From Planctomycetaceae bacterium (GTDB lineage: Bacteria > Planctomycetota > Planctomycetia > Pirellulales > PALSA-1355): a DNA stretch of 12,873 nucleotides. Positions within the stretch are counted from its first letter, which is position 1, and the number at the start of each line of letters is the position of its first letter. Below are positions 7,264 to 12,873 of the stretch, piece after piece. The notes under the pieces are model-generated. The model had not been told where the DNA came from and did no database searches. It saw only the letters and a program-made list of their open reading frames with translations. Location of the stretch: the NCBI GenBank assembly GCA_005773095.1, contig SXHT01000238.1:1-12873 (forward strand), written 5' to 3'. Position numbers and translations under genes: made by a program.

Positions 7264-7373
7264 CTCTTTGTGTCAAAGTCTCGGTCCTGCGAATCGCGGC
7301 CGATCCGTTGTCGCGCTGTCACTCAACACAGAAAACTGCCTGTGCGTGTGCACGCTGCGACAGGGCGTGGCGC

Positions 7374-7979
7374 TCATGAACCTCCATAGAGCTGCTGCAA
7401 TTCCTTTGCCAGCGACTCGGCCGTGTAGATTCGGCCGGTTGGTTTGTTGAACGAGTTTTTTTCAGGGAGAAGCGCAGCCCAAGAGCGTTCGCCGGACTTG
7501 CTGAACATGTAACTCACCGTTTGTCGGGCGTCGGGCGCGGCGATCAGGCCGCTGACTGCGGGCTTGCCTCCTCCGGTCGCGCGTGACAACAGGTCGAGCC
7601 GGTCATAGATTTCCGGAAACCGGGTCGCCACATTACGCATGAATGCGCGGCCCTTGGCGGTGTGAAGCCGCTCGACGAAGAATTCCTTGTCCGTGGGAAT
7701 GAGTTTGGTCAGTCGATCTCGCTCGGCCTGCGGAACATTCCACTTGCGTTTGGATAACGCCACCCACAGCGGCCCAACGTCGGATTGCGTGATCAGCGCA
7801 TACGCATGATGACCTGGCACCTGAGCGAAGTGAGCCGTGATCACCTTGGCGATCTCGTCCCAGTCAGGCTTGCGGTTGGGCGGCAAGGCCTGAGCTTGCG
7901 GGCAGGCCGCGAAACCGGGCGGCAAGGCTACCGCGGACAGCATAACGAATCGAACGAGCGTTTTTGCGACACGATTCAT
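7374..7979 (-). CDS. Secreted protein of unknown function, 201 aa
   Basis: The N-terminus has Arg3, Lys6 and Arg10, then the hydrophobic stretch FVMLSAVALPPGFAA and a likely signal-peptidase I cut after AQA (about residue 31), so export is predicted. The mature part of about 170 residues is hydrophilic and mixed, with motifs such as TDKEFFVERLHTAKGRAFMRN and a C-terminal GRIYTAESLAKELQ. I recognise no domain, no metal or catalytic motif and no membrane anchor; the only Cys (Cys26) is inside the signal peptide. The ATG at 7979 has no clear Shine-Dalgarno, but an internal start would lose the basic N-terminus. The gene stands alone between two directly repeated MITE-like elements (7093-7220 and 8091-8219), opposite in direction to the gene on its right. 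Codon use and continuous length support a real gene. Confidence 0.75.
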   Translation of the reverse strand: MNRVAKTLVRFVMLSAVALPPGFAACPQAQALPPNRKPDWDEIAKVITAHFAQVPGHHAYALITQSDVGPLWVALSKRKWNVPQAERDRLTKLIPTDKEFFVERLHTAKGRAFMRNVATRFPEIYDRLDLLSRATGGGKPAVSGLIAAPDARQTVSYMFSKSGERSWAALLPEKNSFNKPTGRIYTAESLAKELQQLYGGS

Positions 7980-8090
7980 GGGGCGTTATCTGGCCAGAGA
8001 TTCATTCGGAAACGAGGTGCGAACCATGCCTCTTGCCTGCATGTCGTTCATTGCCAGCTAGCATCCGACAATTGTGGGAGACCGTTGGAC

Positions 8091-8219
8091 GTAACCGTTC
8101 ATGGGCCAAGAGGGGGGCACATCTTCCCGGGAACCACGTTGGACACCCACCCATCGGCACGATGCACATCTGGCTAATTTGCCGGGAAAATGAGCAGTCC
8201 CCGGCCCGTGAACGGTGAC
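8091..8219. repeat. MITE/REP-like element, copy B
   Basis: The outer arms GTAACCGTTCATGGGCC (8091-8107) and GGCCCGTGAACGGTGAC (8203-8219) are inverted repeats matching at 15 of 17 positions. The interior matches copy A but lacks a few bases after the G-run. Orientation is the same as copy A, 998 bp away. The outer arms are better preserved here than in copy A, whose right end has drifted to GTGAATTGT. Confidence 0.8.
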
Positions 8220-8388
8220 CCGTTGCACAGTGCAAAAACGCAGAACTTGCGGCGGTGCGTCGAGTGGTCAGCGTGGATCGCCTACGATCGTTTTTCGGCG
8301 ATTGCTTGGGATGTACTGTGAGCAAATCGTGAGCAGGCCAAAAAGTTCATCGATTCCTGCAAGCCAACAGACTGTCCAGCCGGCGGCA

Positions 8389-8410
8389 CATTGTGACAAC
8401 TTTCACAATG
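8389..8410. promoter_or_regulatory. CRP/FNR-type palindromic operator candidate
   Basis: CATTGTGA (8389-8396) and TCACAATG (8403-8410) are perfect 8-bp inverted repeats with a 6-nt spacer. The core TGTGA-N6-TCACA equals the classical CRP consensus half-sites. The centre is about 72 bp upstream of the start point implied by the promoter at 8436-8464, near a known class I activator position. Which protein binds it is inference. Confidence 0.4.
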
Positions 8411-8435
8411 CCAAGGATTTACGATCGATGCCCAG

Positions 8436-8464
8436 TTGAATCTTGGATTCGATTGGCTTAGGAT
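8436..8464 (+). promoter_or_regulatory. Sigma70-type promoter candidate for the zinc-ribbon gene
   Basis: TTGAAT (8436-8441) and TAGGAT (8459-8464) are 17 bp apart, each matching 4 of 6 consensus bases. The implied start near 8471 leaves a leader of about 50 nt before ATG 8520. Confidence 0.35.
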
Positions 8465-8503
8465 AACGAGCGTCTTTGAGACCCCAGCGGGGCAACTGGC
8501 AAC

Positions 8504-8509
8504 AGGAGG
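8504..8509 (+). promoter_or_regulatory. Shine-Dalgarno deciding the zinc-ribbon start
   Basis: AGGAGG lies 10 nt before ATG 8520. The frame is open upstream to 8436, but translation from there would run through the promoter-like sequence and this ribosome site. Confidence 0.7.
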
Positions 8510-8519
8510 TTCCAACGCC

Positions 8520-8744
8520 ATGTCGAGGTCCACCTATTTCGTGCAAGAGTGCCCGACATGTGGCCGCAGCCTGCATGTACGTGTGGAGTATTTGGGCAGA
8601 AATGTAGTCTGCCGGCACTGCCATGCGATGTTCGAGGCTTGCGACCCGTCGAGCGCCGCGTACCCGCCAAGCCAATCTGGTTTGGCGCTCCTCCGTCGAG
8701 CCGAAGAACTGCTTGAGACGGTTGAACGGTCGCGGCTGATCTGA
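8520..8744 (+). CDS. Small zinc-ribbon protein, 74 aa
   Basis: The protein has one treble-clef or zinc-ribbon-like unit. Cys11 and Cys14 (CPTC) sit on one knuckle and Cys31 and Cys34 (CRHC) on the other, separated by 16 residues that include LHVRVEYLGRNVVC. A C-x2-C...Y-x-G-x2-V-x-C-x2-C layout is what I remember from many short planctomycetal proteins, either alone or fused to other domains. The last 30 residues after a Pro/Ser linker form a probable charged helix (LALLRRAEELLETVERS) that could mediate dimer or partner contact. The protein is too small for an enzyme; nucleic-acid or protein binding is possible but unproven. It is a single gene that converges on aroA with 114 bp between the two stop codons. 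The strong AGGAGG site decides the start. Confidence 0.72.
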   Translation: MSRSTYFVQECPTCGRSLHVRVEYLGRNVVCRHCHAMFEACDPSSAAYPPSQSGLALLRRAEELLETVERSRLI

Positions 8745-8858
8745 GGAAAAAACTCGTTCTCAGGAGGGAGCCTTCCGCTGGCGGCAGCCAGGGGTGCCGG
8801 CTACTCGTTTATCTTGTCGCTACCTCACAGCGCGTTGGTCATGGGCCAGGCATGCTGC

Positions 8859-10193
8859 TTAGACGCGCAGATATTCCAGATCGCTGAAGAACTTGGGATA
8901 CGTCTTCGAAGTGCAAGCAGGATCGTTGATCACGATTCCCTGTTGTCTCAAGCCGACCAACGATAAGCTCATTGCCATGCGATGGTCGTTGTACGTATTG
9001 ATCGTTGCTGGGCGTAGCGTGCCGGGACTAATGCGCAGGCCGTCGGGTCGCTCCTCGACAACTGCTCCAAGTTTTCGCAGTTCGGTGGCGAGCGCGCCAA
9101 TGCGGTCGGTTTCTTTGTGGCGAATGTGGCCAACACCCCGAATCGTTGTTTCCCCCTCGGCAAAGAGAGCCACGGCGGCAAGCGTTTGCACTGTGTCGCT
9201 GATCGCGTTCATGTCCACGTCGATGCCGCGAAGCGCTCGACCTAGAACGGTCGTGCCTGCCAGCACGTGGCCACGACGCTCCGATGAGCGACTGCGGGTC
9301 TCCAAGAGGCCTGGCCCGGTGTCGGAGTACCGCACTTCGCAGCCCATCCTGGCCAGGCAGTCGCAGAAGGCGACGTCGCCTTGCAGGCTGCTGCGGTCGA
9401 GTCCTTCGACCGTCACGCAGCCACCGGTGATCGCCGCGGCTGCCCAAAAGTAGCTTGCGGCGGAAGCATCCGGTTCGATGGCATAGCTGCGACCCGCGTA
9501 ATGCAGAGGCGCTGGTATTCGAAAGCTCGAAAGCTGATCTGCGGGGACATCGACGCCAAACGCGCGCATTACCGCAAGCGTCATGCGCACATAGGGCTTC
9601 GAGACCAGTTCCCCTTCGATGGCGATCTGAAGCGGAGCATTTGCGTAGGGCGCCGCCAGCAAAAGGCCACTGAGAAACTGACTTGAAACGTCGCCGCGCA
9701 TCGCGACCTGGCCTCCCGGTAGACGTTGAGCGTGGACGACCAGCGGGGGGCAGCCGGTGCCTGCCGTGCTGGCCACGCGCACGCCAAGCAGCGCAAGCGC
9801 ATCGAGCAGGTCCTGAATCGGCCGCTCGCGCATTCGGGGGGTGCCATCGAGCCTGTACGTGCCGTTCCCGAGCGCAAGCAGGGGGGTCAGGAATCGCGCC
9901 GTGGTTCCGCTGTTGCCGACGAACAGTGCGGCGGACTTCGCCGGAATATTGCCGCCGCAGCCCGTGACGACAATCGTGCGTTTGGCAAGATCAACCCGCA
10001 CGTCAATGCCGAGCGCGCGAAGCGCTTCGATCATCACGCGCGTGTCATCGCTGTCGAGAGCGCCGACCAGTCGGGAGCCGCCCTGGGCAAGTGCCGCGCA
10101 GACCAGTGCGCGATTCGTGATGCTTTTCGATCCAGGCGGACAGATGCTGCCGGAGGCGGGTTGAGCGAAGGGCGTGATGAGGAGTTGGTTCAC
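8859..10193 (-). CDS. aroA: 3-phosphoshikimate 1-carboxyvinyltransferase (EPSP synthase)
   Basis: A 444-residue EPSP synthase that transfers the enolpyruvyl group of PEP to shikimate-3-phosphate, the step before chorismate synthase. PPGSKSITNRA (19-29) holds Lys23. GNSGTTAR (93-100) holds the PEP-site Arg100, and RMRERPI (120-126) holds Arg124. DMNAISD ends at the expected catalytic Asp333, followed by HKETDRIGAL and DHRMAMS near 403-409. GTG 10193 gives an N-terminus that aligns with the E. coli enzyme to within one residue; the open frame back to 10301 adds 36 unconserved residues. About 20 extra residues lie before Asp333 compared with E. coli. The start overlaps the stop of a decayed propeller gene (GTGA), a sign of former translational coupling. 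It is divergent from mqnA, whose substrate is chorismate. Confidence 0.95.
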   Translation of the reverse strand: MNQLLITPFAQPASGSICPPGSKSITNRALVCAALAQGGSRLVGALDSDDTRVMIEALRALGIDVRVDLAKRTIVVTGCGGNIPAKSAALFVGNSGTTARFLTPLLALGNGTYRLDGTPRMRERPIQDLLDALALLGVRVASTAGTGCPPLVVHAQRLPGGQVAMRGDVSSQFLSGLLLAAPYANAPLQIAIEGELVSKPYVRMTLAVMRAFGVDVPADQLSSFRIPAPLHYAGRSYAIEPDASAASYFWAAAAITGGCVTVEGLDRSSLQGDVAFCDCLARMGCEVRYSDTGPGLLETRSRSSERRGHVLAGTTVLGRALRGIDVDMNAISDTVQTLAAVALFAEGETTIRGVGHIRHKETDRIGALATELRKLGAVVEERPDGLRISPGTLRPATINTYNDHRMAMSLSLVGLRQQGIVINDPACTSKTYPKFFSDLEYLRV

Positions 10194-10464
10194 TTGAGCT
10201 TGATTAGATTGCCATCGCTCCGCAGGAAAACGGCCCCCTCGGCAATGGCCGGTGAACTTTCGATCTTCTCCGCCAGGTCGATCTTGCCTCAAGTCCGACA
10301 TCTTGAATGATCTTGATTTGCTCGAGAACGAGACCTGGCAAAAGGGGATCTTCGCCGGCCAAAGTGCTGGTCGACGGAACCAATATCACCAGGAAGACGA
10401 TGGAAACTCGCACCGCGGCATCCTTCGAACAGGCGGCAGGTCACAGGCGGAACAACGGAGACAT
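10190..10464 (-). pseudogene. Decayed PQQ-type beta-propeller gene, N- and C-terminal remnants
   Basis: ATG 10464, with AGGGAG 10 nt upstream, reads MSPLFRL and then meets TGA (10443-10441). The same frame continues as a signal peptide (AAVRVSIVFLVILV, then STSTLAGE) and a short tail to about 10290. In another frame, from 10288 to TGA 10190, the sequence reads KIESSPAIAEGAVFLRSDGN. This has the pattern of the final blade of PQQ/BamB-like propellers (SSPA-A-G-hydrophobic-R-D/G-L). A single base shift near 10288 would join them, but the joined product would have only about 90 residues against several hundred for a propeller. So a large internal deletion, a frameshift and a nonsense codon are all implied. 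The stop overlaps the aroA GTG start by 4 nt. Confidence 0.6.
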
Positions 10465-10480
10465 CGCTGTGTTTCTCCCT

Positions 10481-10508
10481 TTGCGATGGTTAATCATAGC
10501 GCTATAAT
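10481..10508 (+). promoter_or_regulatory. Promoter candidate for mqnA
   Basis: TTGCGA (10481-10486, 4 of 6) and a perfect TATAAT (10503-10508) are 16 bp apart. Start would be near 10515, giving a leader of about 55 nt before ATG 10570. Confidence 0.55.
10493..10508. promoter_or_regulatory. Back-to-back -10 boxes in a near-palindrome (divergent promoter)
   Basis: ATCATAGCGCTATAAT is a 16-bp palindrome with one mismatched pair, centred on AGCGCT. Read right it gives TATAAT towards mqnA; read left it gives TATGAT (10498-10493) towards the propeller remnant and aroA. The leftward -35 is poor (TTCATC with 16 bp spacing). Confidence 0.4.
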
Positions 10509-10558
10509 CCGGTTGATGAAAGAGAACACTTCGTCGTCCGTGGTGAGAACCGCGGCCG

Positions 10559-10563
10559 GGAGG
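10559..10563 (+). promoter_or_regulatory. Shine-Dalgarno deciding the mqnA start
   Basis: GGAGG lies 6 nt before ATG 10570. The alternative in-frame ATG at 10516 has no ribosome site and would almost coincide with the predicted transcription start. Confidence 0.75.
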
Positions 10564-10569
10564 GCGAAA

Positions 10570-11418
10570 ATGCAGCGCAAGCGTCTCCGTGTCGGAGCGG
10601 TCAATTATCTCAACACCAAGCCGTTGGTCTATGGGCTGGCTTCACTCGCGCCCCAGGCCGATCTGATTTTCGATTTTCCGAGCCGGCTGGCGGACGATCT
10701 TGCAGCGGGACGGCTCGATGTGGCGCTGATTCCCACGATCGAAGTCTTCCGCAAACCCACGTATTCAATCGTTTCCGACGCTTGCATTGCCTGTCGTGGA
10801 CCGGTGCTGAGCGTCAAGCTTTTCTTCCGCAAACCGTTTGAGGCGGTGCGGACGTTGGCACTTGATGAGGGTTCTCGGACGAGTGTCGCGCTGGCCAGAA
10901 TTCTGCTCAAAGAGCGATTTGGTTTGGATCCGCAGCTTGAGCGATTGCCGGTCGATGCCTCGCTTGAGGACACGCAGGCGGATGCGGTGTTGCTGATTGG
11001 CGACCGGGCAATTCATTCACCAGCGGGAAATTTTTCAGCCGTTTGGGACTTGGGAGATGAATGGTGTCGCTGGTCCGAGTTGCCCTTTGTGTTTGCCATG
11101 TGGACGGCGAGGGGGGGCGTGGACTTGGGCGATCTCGAATCGGCCTTGAGCGAGGCGCGCGATGAGGGTCTTGCCCACCTGGAGGAAATCGCCCATCGCG
11201 AGGCTGCTCCGCTGGGACTTACCAAACCACATTGCCTGACGTACTTGCGAGACAATCTGCACTTTTTTCTGGGCGAGCGCGAGAAGCGGGGTCTGGAGTT
11301 GTTCCACGACCTGGCGGTCTCGATAGGACTGGTCGTAGGGCCGGCTGTGCCGGCCAGGAATCGCGAGACGCTTCCCCGTGCGGCCGGCACAGCCGGCCCT
11401 ACGGACAACTGGAGTTGA
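10570..11418 (+). CDS. mqnA: Chorismate dehydratase (futalosine menaquinone pathway)
   Basis: A 282-residue periplasmic-binding-protein-fold enzyme that dehydrates chorismate to 3-[(1-carboxyvinyl)oxy]benzoate, the first step of the futalosine route to menaquinone. The family opening RVGAVNYLNTKPL is at 7-19. FPSRLADDLAAGRLDVALIP (two-lobe fold), DACIACRGPVLSVKLFFRKP, RTSVALARILL and AVLLIGDRAI follow in the usual order. There is no signal peptide, so it is cytoplasmic. The domain seems to end at residue 255 (SIGLV). Residues 256-282 (VGPAVPARNRE... to DNWS) are encoded by a palindromic repeat, so the tail is acquired and Pro/Gly/Ala-rich. The stop lies 2 nt before the ancestral TTG start of mqnC. 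ATG 10570 is chosen for its GGAGG site. Confidence 0.92.
   Translation: MQRKRLRVGAVNYLNTKPLVYGLASLAPQADLIFDFPSRLADDLAAGRLDVALIPTIEVFRKPTYSIVSDACIACRGPVLSVKLFFRKPFEAVRTLALDEGSRTSVALARILLKERFGLDPQLERLPVDASLEDTQADAVLLIGDRAIHSPAGNFSAVWDLGDEWCRWSELPFVFAMWTARGGVDLGDLESALSEARDEGLAHLEEIAHREAAPLGLTKPHCLTYLRDNLHFFLGEREKRGLELFHDLAVSIGLVVGPAVPARNRETLPRAAGTAGPTDNWS
11334..11403. repeat. Palindromic repeat inside the 3' end of mqnA
   Basis: A perfect 22-bp inverted repeat has arms 11334-11355 (containing GTAGGGCCGGCTGTGCCGG) and 11382-11403, with a 26-nt loop. The arms themselves are built from GCCGGC units. It is read through in frame and supplies most of the last 27 codons of mqnA. The hairpin sits 17 nt before the probable original start of mqnC, where it could hinder readthrough or translation. 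Confidence 0.9.
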
Positions 11419-11420
11419 TT

Positions 11421-11471
11421 TTGATTTCAGCCTTACAGCCAATTCTTGACAAAGCGGTCGCCGGACAGTGA
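11421..11471 (+). other. Detached N-terminal segment of mqnC, closed by in-frame TGA
   Basis: TTG at 11421, 6 nt after GGAG (11411-11414), opens a frame reading (M)ISALQPILDKAVAGQ and then TGA (11469-11471). The same frame continues LAFDEGVRLLESHD into the mqnC body. ILDKA-AG followed by a short residue pair and L-x-x-DEGVRLLES is the normal N-terminal helix pattern of MqnC and related radical SAM enzymes. The TGA therefore replaces a sense codon (probably CGA or similar) rather than marking a natural end. Confidence 0.6.
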
Positions 11472-11489
11472 CTTGCGTTCGACGAAGGC

Positions 11490-12512
11490 GTGCGCCTTCT
11501 CGAATCGCATGACCTGACCGCGATCGGCCAGGCGGCCGACGCCGTCACGCGCCGGCTGCACCCCGAGCCCTATCGCACCTATAATATCGATCGCAACGTC
11601 AACTACACCAACATCTGCAGCGCGGTCTGCGATTTCTGCGCGTTCTTTCGCAAGCCAGGCGATTCGCAGGGGTACCTGCTAAGCCGCGAGGACCTGCTGC
11701 AGAAGGTGCAGGAAACCGTCGCACTTGGCGGAGATCAGATCTTGATGCAAGGCGGAATGCATCCTGAGCTGAGGCTGGAGTGGTACGAAGATCTGCTGCG
11801 CGATCTCAAGGGGCATTTTCCGCAAGTCAACATTCACGGCTTCAGCCCGCCCGAAATCTACGCATTCACCAAAGTCAACAAGCTTTCGCTTCACGAAGTG
11901 CTCAAGCGGTTGCGCGCCGCGGGTCTGGGCAGTCTGCCGGGGGGCGGGGGCGAGATCCTCGTCGACCGCGTGCGCAAGGCACTGACGCGCGGCAAAGTCC
12001 TCACTGACGGCTGGTTGGAGGTGAATCGCGTGTGGCATTCGATGGGTGGCCGCAGTACCGCGACGATGATGTTCGGCCACATCGAATCGCTCGCCGAGCG
12101 AATCGAGCACCTGGAACGTTTGCGTCAGCTGCAAGACGAAACGGCCGGTTTCACCGCGTTTATCTGCTGGACATTTCAGCCAGGCTACGAAATGGCCAAC
12201 CATCCGGCGGCCAGTTCGTTCGAATACTTGAAGACGCAAGCCGTCGCTCGATTGTACCTCGATAACGTTCCGAATATTCAATCAAGCTGGGTCACCCAAG
12301 GACTTAAAATCGGCCAGCTTGCACTCCTCTACGGCGCCAACGACATGGGCAGTCTGATGATCGAAGAAAACGTGGTCGCGGCAGCCGGCACCGTGCATTA
12401 CCTGACGATCGACGACATCAAGGATGCCATCCGCGAACTCGGCTACGAGCCACGGCGGAGAAATGTATTTTATGATTTGTTCGACGAAGGAGGCCTGCTT
12501 CCCGTCCGCTGA
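11490..12512 (+). CDS. mqnC: Cyclic dehypoxanthinyl futalosine synthase (radical SAM), 5' end interrupted
   Basis: The longest uninterrupted frame starts at GTG 11490 and has 340 residues. MqnC cyclises dehypoxanthinyl futalosine using S-adenosylmethionine and a [4Fe-4S] cluster. The cluster motif is Cys43, Cys47, Cys50 in NICSAVCDFCAFF (41-53). GGDQILMQGGMHP, HGFSPPEI, LPGGGGEILVDRVR, FGHIES, WTFQPG and GANDMGS are family blocks. The full radical SAM barrel and C-terminal region are present. The family N-terminus lies upstream, from TTG 11421, but is cut by TGA 11469. A restart at GTG 11490 would lose 23 residues and has no properly spaced Shine-Dalgarno. The gene follows mqnA by 2 nt if the TTG start is used. 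Whether active enzyme is made depends on restart, readthrough or a sequencing error at the TGA. Confidence 0.9.
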   Translation: MRLLESHDLTAIGQAADAVTRRLHPEPYRTYNIDRNVNYTNICSAVCDFCAFFRKPGDSQGYLLSREDLLQKVQETVALGGDQILMQGGMHPELRLEWYEDLLRDLKGHFPQVNIHGFSPPEIYAFTKVNKLSLHEVLKRLRAAGLGSLPGGGGEILVDRVRKALTRGKVLTDGWLEVNRVWHSMGGRSTATMMFGHIESLAERIEHLERLRQLQDETAGFTAFICWTFQPGYEMANHPAASSFEYLKTQAVARLYLDNVPNIQSSWVTQGLKIGQLALLYGANDMGSLMIEENVVAAAGTVHYLTIDDIKDAIRELGYEPRRRNVFYDLFDEGGLLPVR

Positions 12513-12787
12513 ATGGCAATGTTGCTCCTTTCCGGCGATGTTAGGATGTGGAGGTATCATCGACGGCCGCCCCATTGGCTGGCCTCAAGGTCAACGTTCA
12601 CGACGTCGTTGACGCGGGAAAGCCGCCATCTATCGACCTTCCCATGTCCGGGGGCCTTGCGCTTCACGTTGTTCTTGCGCGAAACCGGTTCGTAAGCTAA
12701 CCTTAAGTGGTTCGTGTCGCGCGGATGACGATGGCTGCGTAACCGATACAACCGATGGCAATCGCATGATTGGCTGGGCTGGCGGCG

Positions 12788-12873
12788 ATGATTCATGTTC
12801 ACAACCTCACGAAGCACTACGCCGATCTGGCCCGGGGCAGGTTCGTGGCCGTAAATTCTATCAGCTTCGATGC
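12788..12873 (+). CDS. ABC transporter ATP-binding protein, N-terminal fragment (NatA-like)
   Basis: ATG 12788 begins MIHVHNLTKHYADLARGRFV, followed by AVNSISFD, and runs off the window after 28 complete codons. The M-I-x-V-x-N-L-T-K-x-Y start, and a strand ending AV-x-x-I-SF before the expected Walker A region, are the standard opening of ABC ATPases. The longer Y-to-AV spacing, with RGRFVAV, suggests the NatA type that pairs with a separate permease. Walker A and later motifs are outside the window. It lies 275 bp after mqnC in the same direction, with no firm terminator or promoter between them, so it is probably a separate unit. No strong Shine-Dalgarno is visible, only a GGCGG run close to the ATG. 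Confidence 0.7.
   Translation, partial: MIHVHNLTKHYADLARGRFVAVNSISFD

Larger units (their letters stand above)
6888..7373. other. 486-bp intergenic region upstream of the M81 operon
   Basis: Next to the M81 start are about 200 bp of leader DNA. This includes a small TTGTC-CCGA-GACAA inverted repeat (6938-6951) overlapping a direct repeat of CGAGAC (6932-6937 and 6944-6949), a possible but unproven operator. Then come repeat copy A (7093-7220) and a terminator-like hairpin (7233-7263) for the gene on the right. No convincing -35/-10 pair was found for the operon. Confidence 0.5.
7980..8519. other. 540-bp divergent intergenic region
   Basis: Between the minus-strand secreted-protein gene and the plus-strand zinc-ribbon gene lie repeat copy B (8091-8219), a short palindrome TTGCAC-A-GTGCAA (8223-8235), a CRP-type palindrome (8389-8410), a plausible promoter (8436-8464) and a strong Shine-Dalgarno (8504-8509). 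No further gene was found in it. Confidence 0.6.

Noticed and set aside
8745..8858. Terminator between the zinc-ribbon and aroA genes
   Set aside because: CTGGC-GGCA-GCCAG can pair, but the T-run is far from the stem in either direction, so it is not a convincing intrinsic terminator.
10194..10301. N-terminal extension of AroA by 36 codons
   Set aside because: The extension is the out-of-frame reading of the propeller remnant. The GTG at 10193 aligns with known EPSP synthase starts.
10252..10569. Longer MqnA starting at 10252 or at ATG 10516
   Set aside because: It would run through the promoter-like region and has no ribosome site. ATG 10570 follows GGAGG and starts the family sequence directly.
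12590..12613. GTCAACG / CGTTGAC inverted repeat after mqnC
   Set aside because: The 7-bp stem has a 10-nt loop and no T-run; too weak to call a terminator or operator.
1..12873. CRISPR array, tRNA or rRNA genes, transposase genes
   Set aside because: No regularly spaced short repeats, no cloverleaf-like or rRNA-like segments, and no transposase motifs were seen on either strand.

Overview
The window is a roughly 60% GC bacterial segment. I place it, by inference from gene content and repeat style, in the Planctomycetota (Pirellulales-like). The supporting features are a Tat-leader Gfo/Idh/MocA oxidoreductase, a futalosine menaquinone pair (mqnA, mqnC), the remnant of a PQQ-type beta-propeller protein, a very small zinc-ribbon protein, and several long palindromic intergenic repeats. 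No rRNA, tRNA, CRISPR array or transposase gene was seen.

Left part (1-6887, minus strand). A partial VOC-like gene starts at 65. To its right lies a minus-strand metabolic cluster, read right to left: an M81 (MlrC-like) metallopeptidase, a short-chain dehydrogenase, and a threonine-synthase-like PLP enzyme. These three are joined by two 4-nt ATGA stop/start overlaps. After gaps of about 150 and 130 bp come a Tat-exported Gfo/Idh/MocA oxidoreductase and an Old Yellow Enzyme-type flavin oxidoreductase. The set looks like a catabolic or modification pathway for an unknown, probably amide- or amino-acid-containing compound.

Middle part (6888-8858). A gene for a predicted secreted protein of unknown function is flanked by two directly oriented copies of a 128-129 bp MITE/REP-like element with long inverted arms. 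A small zinc-ribbon protein follows on the plus strand. Upstream of it are a CRP-type palindrome and a plausible promoter.

Right part (8859-12873). aroA (EPSP synthase, towards chorismate) lies divergent from mqnA (chorismate dehydratase) and mqnC (cyclic dehypoxanthinyl futalosine synthase), so the supply and use of chorismate share one intergenic control region. That region contains two back-to-back -10 boxes in a near-palindrome. Between the promoter and aroA is a decayed PQQ-propeller gene that still overlaps aroA by 4 nt. A palindromic repeat has invaded the 3' end of mqnA and encodes its last residues. mqnC carries an in-frame TGA that separates a recognisable N-terminal segment from the rest. 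The window ends inside the first codons of an ABC transporter ATPase gene.
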